This document shows, piece after piece, positions 6,025-6,448 of a stretch of 6,448 nt of DNA. The notes under the pieces were generated by a model, which was not told where the DNA came from, searched no databases, and was given only the letters and a program-made list of their open reading frames with translations. The translations under genes were made by a program, and so were the position numbers. Every line of letters begins with the position of its first letter. Within the stretch, counting starts at the first letter, position 1. This stretch comes from Bacillota bacterium (lineage in GTDB: Bacteria > Bacillota > Sulfobacillia > JAJZYS01 > JAJYTV01), in contig JAJYNV010000403.1 in NCBI GenBank assembly GCA_021786135.1, positions 1 through 6,448 of the forward strand, written 5' to 3'.

Positions 6025-6029
6025 TTAGC

Positions 6030-6448
6030 GTGCGCCTTGGCGTGCTTGTTGGATTCTTGGCGGCCGTCCTGCTGCTCGGCGGGTGCGGAGCCACTTCCGC
6101 GCATCCCACGTCGCCTCTGCAAGCCAAGGCGCCAACCAATGCGACGCGCTCAAAGGCGTCCCAGAGCACAGACAAGACATCGCCGGCGAATCTCGCCAGC
6201 GGTCCTCCCGCGCAGCTCCAGGCGCCTGCCGCGACGCTGCCGGGGCTCACGTTGACGGATGCGGACTTCGTCTCCGCCCAGGACGGCTGGATCTCTGGCG
6301 GCGTTGGCGGTCAGGTCAACGACCCCTCGCTCTTCGCCGGCATCGTCGTACGCACGACGGATGGCGGCCGCCGCTGGCAGGTCGCGCGCCTGCCTGGCCT
6401 CGTGCCGACGCAAGTTGTCTTTCTGAGTGGCAAGACCGGCTTCGCGGT
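6030..6448 (+). CDS. N-terminus of another Asp-box beta-propeller lipoprotein, 3'-truncated by window edge
   Basis: The first 139 residues are visible and the frame stays open to the window end. The GTG start has a ribosome site 5 bases upstream. Residues 1-18 are a signal peptide (MRLGVLVGFLAAVLLLGG) with Cys19 as the lipidated residue of an LLGGC lipobox. Residues about 20-71 are a low-complexity Ala/Pro/Ser/Thr/Lys linker without predicted fold, suited to reach through a cell wall. The first blade begins at about 73: DFVSAQDGWISGG matches DFQTQSDGFVAG at the start of the propeller of the gene at 1230, and an Asp-box TTDGGRRW lies at 109-116. A second blade begins (VVFLSGKTGFA) at the edge. 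It is a fourth propeller paralogue in the array. Total length and ligand are unknown. Confidence 0.88.
   Translation, partial: MRLGVLVGFLAAVLLLGGCGATSAHPTSPLQAKAPTNATRSKASQSTDKTSPANLASGPPAQLQAPAATLPGLTLTDADFVSAQDGWISGGVGGQVNDPSLFAGIVVRTTDGGRRWQVARLPGLVPTQVVFLSGKTGFA

Larger units (their letters stand above)
5828..6029. other. 202-base intergenic region with three successive hairpins
   Basis: The gap holds hairpins at 5883-5911, 5931-5954 and 5957-5999, listed separately, and ends with a ribosome site at 6018-6024. The first 55 bases show nothing recognisable. No open frame with a ribosome site and no clear sigma-70-type promoter was found. Confidence 0.55.

Overview
The window is a one-strand (+) array of secreted lipoprotein genes, four of which encode Asp-box (BNR/YCF48-like) beta-propellers. 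GC is high (roughly 60-65% by eye). Genes start with ATG or GTG behind strong GGAGG-type ribosome sites, and each visible N-terminus carries a short Sec signal with a lipobox Cys. This fits a high-GC bacterium, perhaps a Bacillota lineage of the Alicyclobacillus/Sulfobacillus kind, or Chloroflexota/Actinomycetota. The taxon cannot be fixed from these genes. There are no housekeeping genes, RNA genes, transposases or CRISPR repeats.

Layout. (1) 1-1049: C-terminal part of a beta-propeller protein whose reading frame is open through the left edge, so its true start lies outside. (2) 1230-3296: a 688-residue lipoprotein with twelve Asp-boxes, probably two propellers in tandem. (3) 3559-4869: a 436-residue lipoprotein with an N-terminal two-Cys domain (CPADFG...GC) followed by a six-Asp-box propeller. 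(4) 4937-5827: a 296-residue lipoprotein without Asp-boxes, made of two similar beta-rich halves. (5) 6030-6448: the start of another propeller lipoprotein, cut by the right edge, with a 50-residue Ala/Pro/Ser/Thr linker after the lipidated Cys.

The intergenic gaps are 180, 262, 67 and 202 bases. Only the 3-to-4 gap is short enough to suggest simple co-transcription. The other three hold inverted repeats: overlapping GATGC/ATGCA half-sites before gene 2, a composite hairpin after gene 2, and three successive hairpins between genes 4 and 5. No convincing sigma-70-type promoter or U-tailed terminator was found.

How the genes may work together is inference. All products should sit on the outer face of the cytoplasmic membrane, tethered by lipid. 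Asp-box propellers of the YCF48/HCF136 type are protein-binding assembly scaffolds in photosynthetic organisms, but no photosystem gene is present here and the ligands are unknown. Non-lipid cysteines occur in even numbers in every complete gene, mostly in closely spaced pairs, which suggests a disulfide-stabilised surface protein family expanded by tandem and blade-level duplication.
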